From NCBI RefSeq assembly GCF_030848575.1, contig NZ_JAVDDX010000004.1:1-64000 (forward strand): 64,000 nucleotides of DNA, in the 5' to 3' direction. The stretch comes from Haloarcula sp. H-GB4. GTDB taxonomy: Archaea; Halobacteriota; Halobacteria; Halobacteriales; Haloarculaceae. How positions within the stretch are numbered: the stretch's first letter is position 1; every line of letters starts with the position of its first letter. Both the position numbers and the translations under genes were made by a program. This document shows, piece after piece, positions 62,597-64,000 of this stretch. The notes under the pieces were generated by a model. The model was not told the origin of the DNA and ran no database searches. It saw nothing but the letters and a program-made list of their open reading frames with translations.

Positions 62597-63271
62597 TCGT
62601 GTATTTGATTCATATCCGGATACATTGATTTGACTCCTCCCTTCTGATTCCACCGATATCAACAAGCTGTCAGACTACATAGAAATTGGTGGTTTGACGT
62701 TGACTACGTAACATTTCAAGCATCGGCCTTAGGAATGATGTATGAGGAAACGTAACCTCTGGTTCATCGTATATCTCTTCGTTAACCTCCAAGTTCGTCG
62801 ATTTCACTCACACTTCCTGCGGTATCGGTCGATCATACAAGTTATGCACCTTTTGAAGCAGGCGTAGACTGAAGATCCGAATGGTGATCAACGTCATTCC
62901 CGAATCCTCGGGAACGACCGACACAGCACAGATTCCAGAGAGTCCGATAACCACCCGTAGCCGATCGATGTAGGCAAAAATTCGATATGGGAATTCTTCA
63001 TACTATTTATGAACTACGCTAGAATCCTGACATGCATTGAGCTGGCTAGTCTCAACTATTGTTCGTGTTTGGTAGTTGAGACTACGGCGGGTTTAGCGGG
63101 GCTACAATGCGTAATTCGGCCGAATTGTCAATCAAAAACCGCTCGTTGATAGCTCAAATCGTACAGCGGTGTCGATCGATATGCAGGCCAGTCGATATAT
63201 TGAACCTTTGTAATCGAGAAACACATCGCGACGTGACGTCTACGTTGCCGTCATCTGGCTATAGCATTGCT
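62597..63271. other. Intergenic with dispersed repeat copy
   Basis: About 675 bases. The trkA promoter should lie near 62600-62700. The dispersed repeat occupies 63030-63170. Frames in this interval have no protein character. Confidence 0.45.
63030..63170 (+). repeat. Dispersed GTTGAGACTA repeat, copy at 63 kb (most complete)
   Basis: Begins GCATTGAGCTGGCTAGTCTC and continues GTAGTTGAGACTACGGCGGG then TTTAGCGGGG. TAGTCTCAACTA (63047-63058) and TAGTTGAGACTA (63072-63083) form a perfect 12-bp inverted repeat with a 13-base loop, so the RNA or single strand could form a hairpin. Confidence 0.6.
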
Positions 63272-63800
63272 ATGAATCACATTACTTATGCAGAAGATTG
63301 GCTCACTACCAGCGACAGTGTGGGTGGTGCTGAATACATGGCATCTGTGATTCTCGTTCTCGGGATTGCGCCGCTCGCGGCGCTGTTCATGTCGTTCACA
63401 GTCGGGGCGAACAGTAACTCGGCTCCCGTTGCTCCCGCCGTCGGAGCAAACGCATCTCGGTTCTTCGAGCGGCCCTCTTGGTCGGAATCGTGGCTGGGCT
63501 CGGAGCAATCCTCCAAGGAGGCAGTATCTCCGAGACCATTGGGAAAGACCTCGTGACCGGTGTAACGATCACGCCGCTCGCCGCCGCAGCAGCCTTACTC
63601 ACCGCGGCAACGCTCATCACGATCGGGAACACCTACGGATATCCGATTCCATCGGCGTTTACCGCCGCGGGGGCAATGATCGGCGCGGGCATTGCACTCG
63701 GTGGGGATTCGCTGTCGACGAGTACGTCGTCATCCTCGGATTCTGGTTTGCGATTCCCGTCGTTGAGGGTGTCCTTGCCTACGGACTCGCGCGTGGCTAA
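63272..63800 (+). pseudogene. PiT-family phosphate permease, truncated and frameshifted
   Basis: The N-terminal half of a PiT permease can be read: GIAPLAALFMSFTVGANSNS, APVAPAVGANA. After a missing base come LVGIVAGLGAILQGGSISET and IGKDLVTGVTITPLAAAAAL, then YGYPIPSAFTAAGAMIGAGI, and after a second shift FAVDEYVVILGFWFAIPVVE, GVLAYGLARG and a stop. The second half of the permease (a repeat of the same fold) is absent. The gene cannot produce a transporter. The start may be ATG 63272 or 63338. Confidence 0.75.
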
Positions 63801-64000
63801 CCAACAATGTCTGTCAATAGCCGTTTTGGTTGGATAGCGCTGTAGATTGGTTTTCAACTTAGTCAGCACAATGATGGTAGCGACCGAAACCGGACAAAAA
63901 GCCATTTCAACACCCGTATAACCTTTTATCCACGGAATATAGGATTTAAAAATCCCCAAACAAATATATAGTCAATTATATAACATTTGGGTATGAGAAC
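63801..64000. other. AT-rich end of the window
   Basis: No gene. TATA-like stretches occur at 63963-63982 (caaatatatagtcaattata), close to the right border, so a gene may begin just outside; ATG at 63993 could be its start. Confidence 0.35.

Noticed and set aside
1-64000. CRISPR arrays, tRNA and rRNA genes
   Set aside because: No regularly spaced direct repeats with unique spacers, and no cloverleaf or rRNA core sequence was recognised when reading the window; a covariance-model search would settle the RNA question.

Overview
The window is haloarchaeal DNA (class Halobacteria, most like Haloarcula and relatives). The predicted proteins are acidic. There are many Tat-type lipoproteins (RR motif, LAGC lipobox) with Ser/Thr/Asp/Glu-rich linkers, an archaellin, HalOD1, SHOCT, DUF4870 and PadR-like families of halophilic type, and remnants of haloarchaeal IS elements. 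A ParA ATPase with palindromic sites in front of it, a dense scatter of decayed genes, MITE-like repeats and IS fragments, and no core housekeeping genes all suggest a plasmid or megaplasmid, or a plasmid-derived accessory region. I recognise no tRNA, rRNA or CRISPR array.

Layout. 0-3 kb: parA operon with a likely operator, then a decayed TumE/TumA-type toxin-antitoxin pair fused to a transposase remnant, and two small coupled genes. 4-13.7 kb: a MOSC protein, an acetamidase/formamidase flanked by a 53-bp direct repeat, a PadR pseudogene, HalOD1, HTH/membrane pairs and tandem PH-domain genes. 14-20 kb: a large hybrid sensor kinase whose receiver has Glu where the phospho-acceptor Asp is expected, followed by DUF3592, HTH-membrane and DUF4870 genes between MITE-like elements. 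20-34 kb: mostly small membrane proteins and lipoproteins, an orphan archaellin, two divergent SHOCT genes, three decayed copies of one small gene, and two near-full copies of a roughly 150-bp MITE. 34-44 kb: an HTH gene and its partner, IS6 and IS4 transposase pseudogenes, a creatininase-family amidohydrolase and an amidase (a probable amide-nitrogen set), and an iron-box-controlled siderophore-type binding lipoprotein followed by a broken FAD oxidoreductase.

44.4-62.6 kb is the most coherent part: a potassium and stress island with three TrkH pores, three short TrkA-type RCK subunits, one long double-RCK TrkA, an Lrp/AsnC regulator fused to an RCK_C domain, an APC permease fused to two UspA domains, several one- and two-domain UspA proteins, and a small uncharacterised gene heading one operon. 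Its parts look duplicated: two TrkAs are close paralogues, two UspAs are close paralogues, and a collapsed remnant of the APC-UspA/UspA locus lies at 49.2-49.7 kb. The expected logic is that TrkH carries K+ while the RCK and UspA proteins gate it in response to nucleotides; the Lrp-RCK_C protein may link nucleotide or ion state to transcription. The window ends with a frameshifted phosphate-permease fragment.

Many genes carry a single stop or frameshift; these were found by reading adjacent frames and are marked as pseudogenes. All family assignments were made by eye, without database searches.
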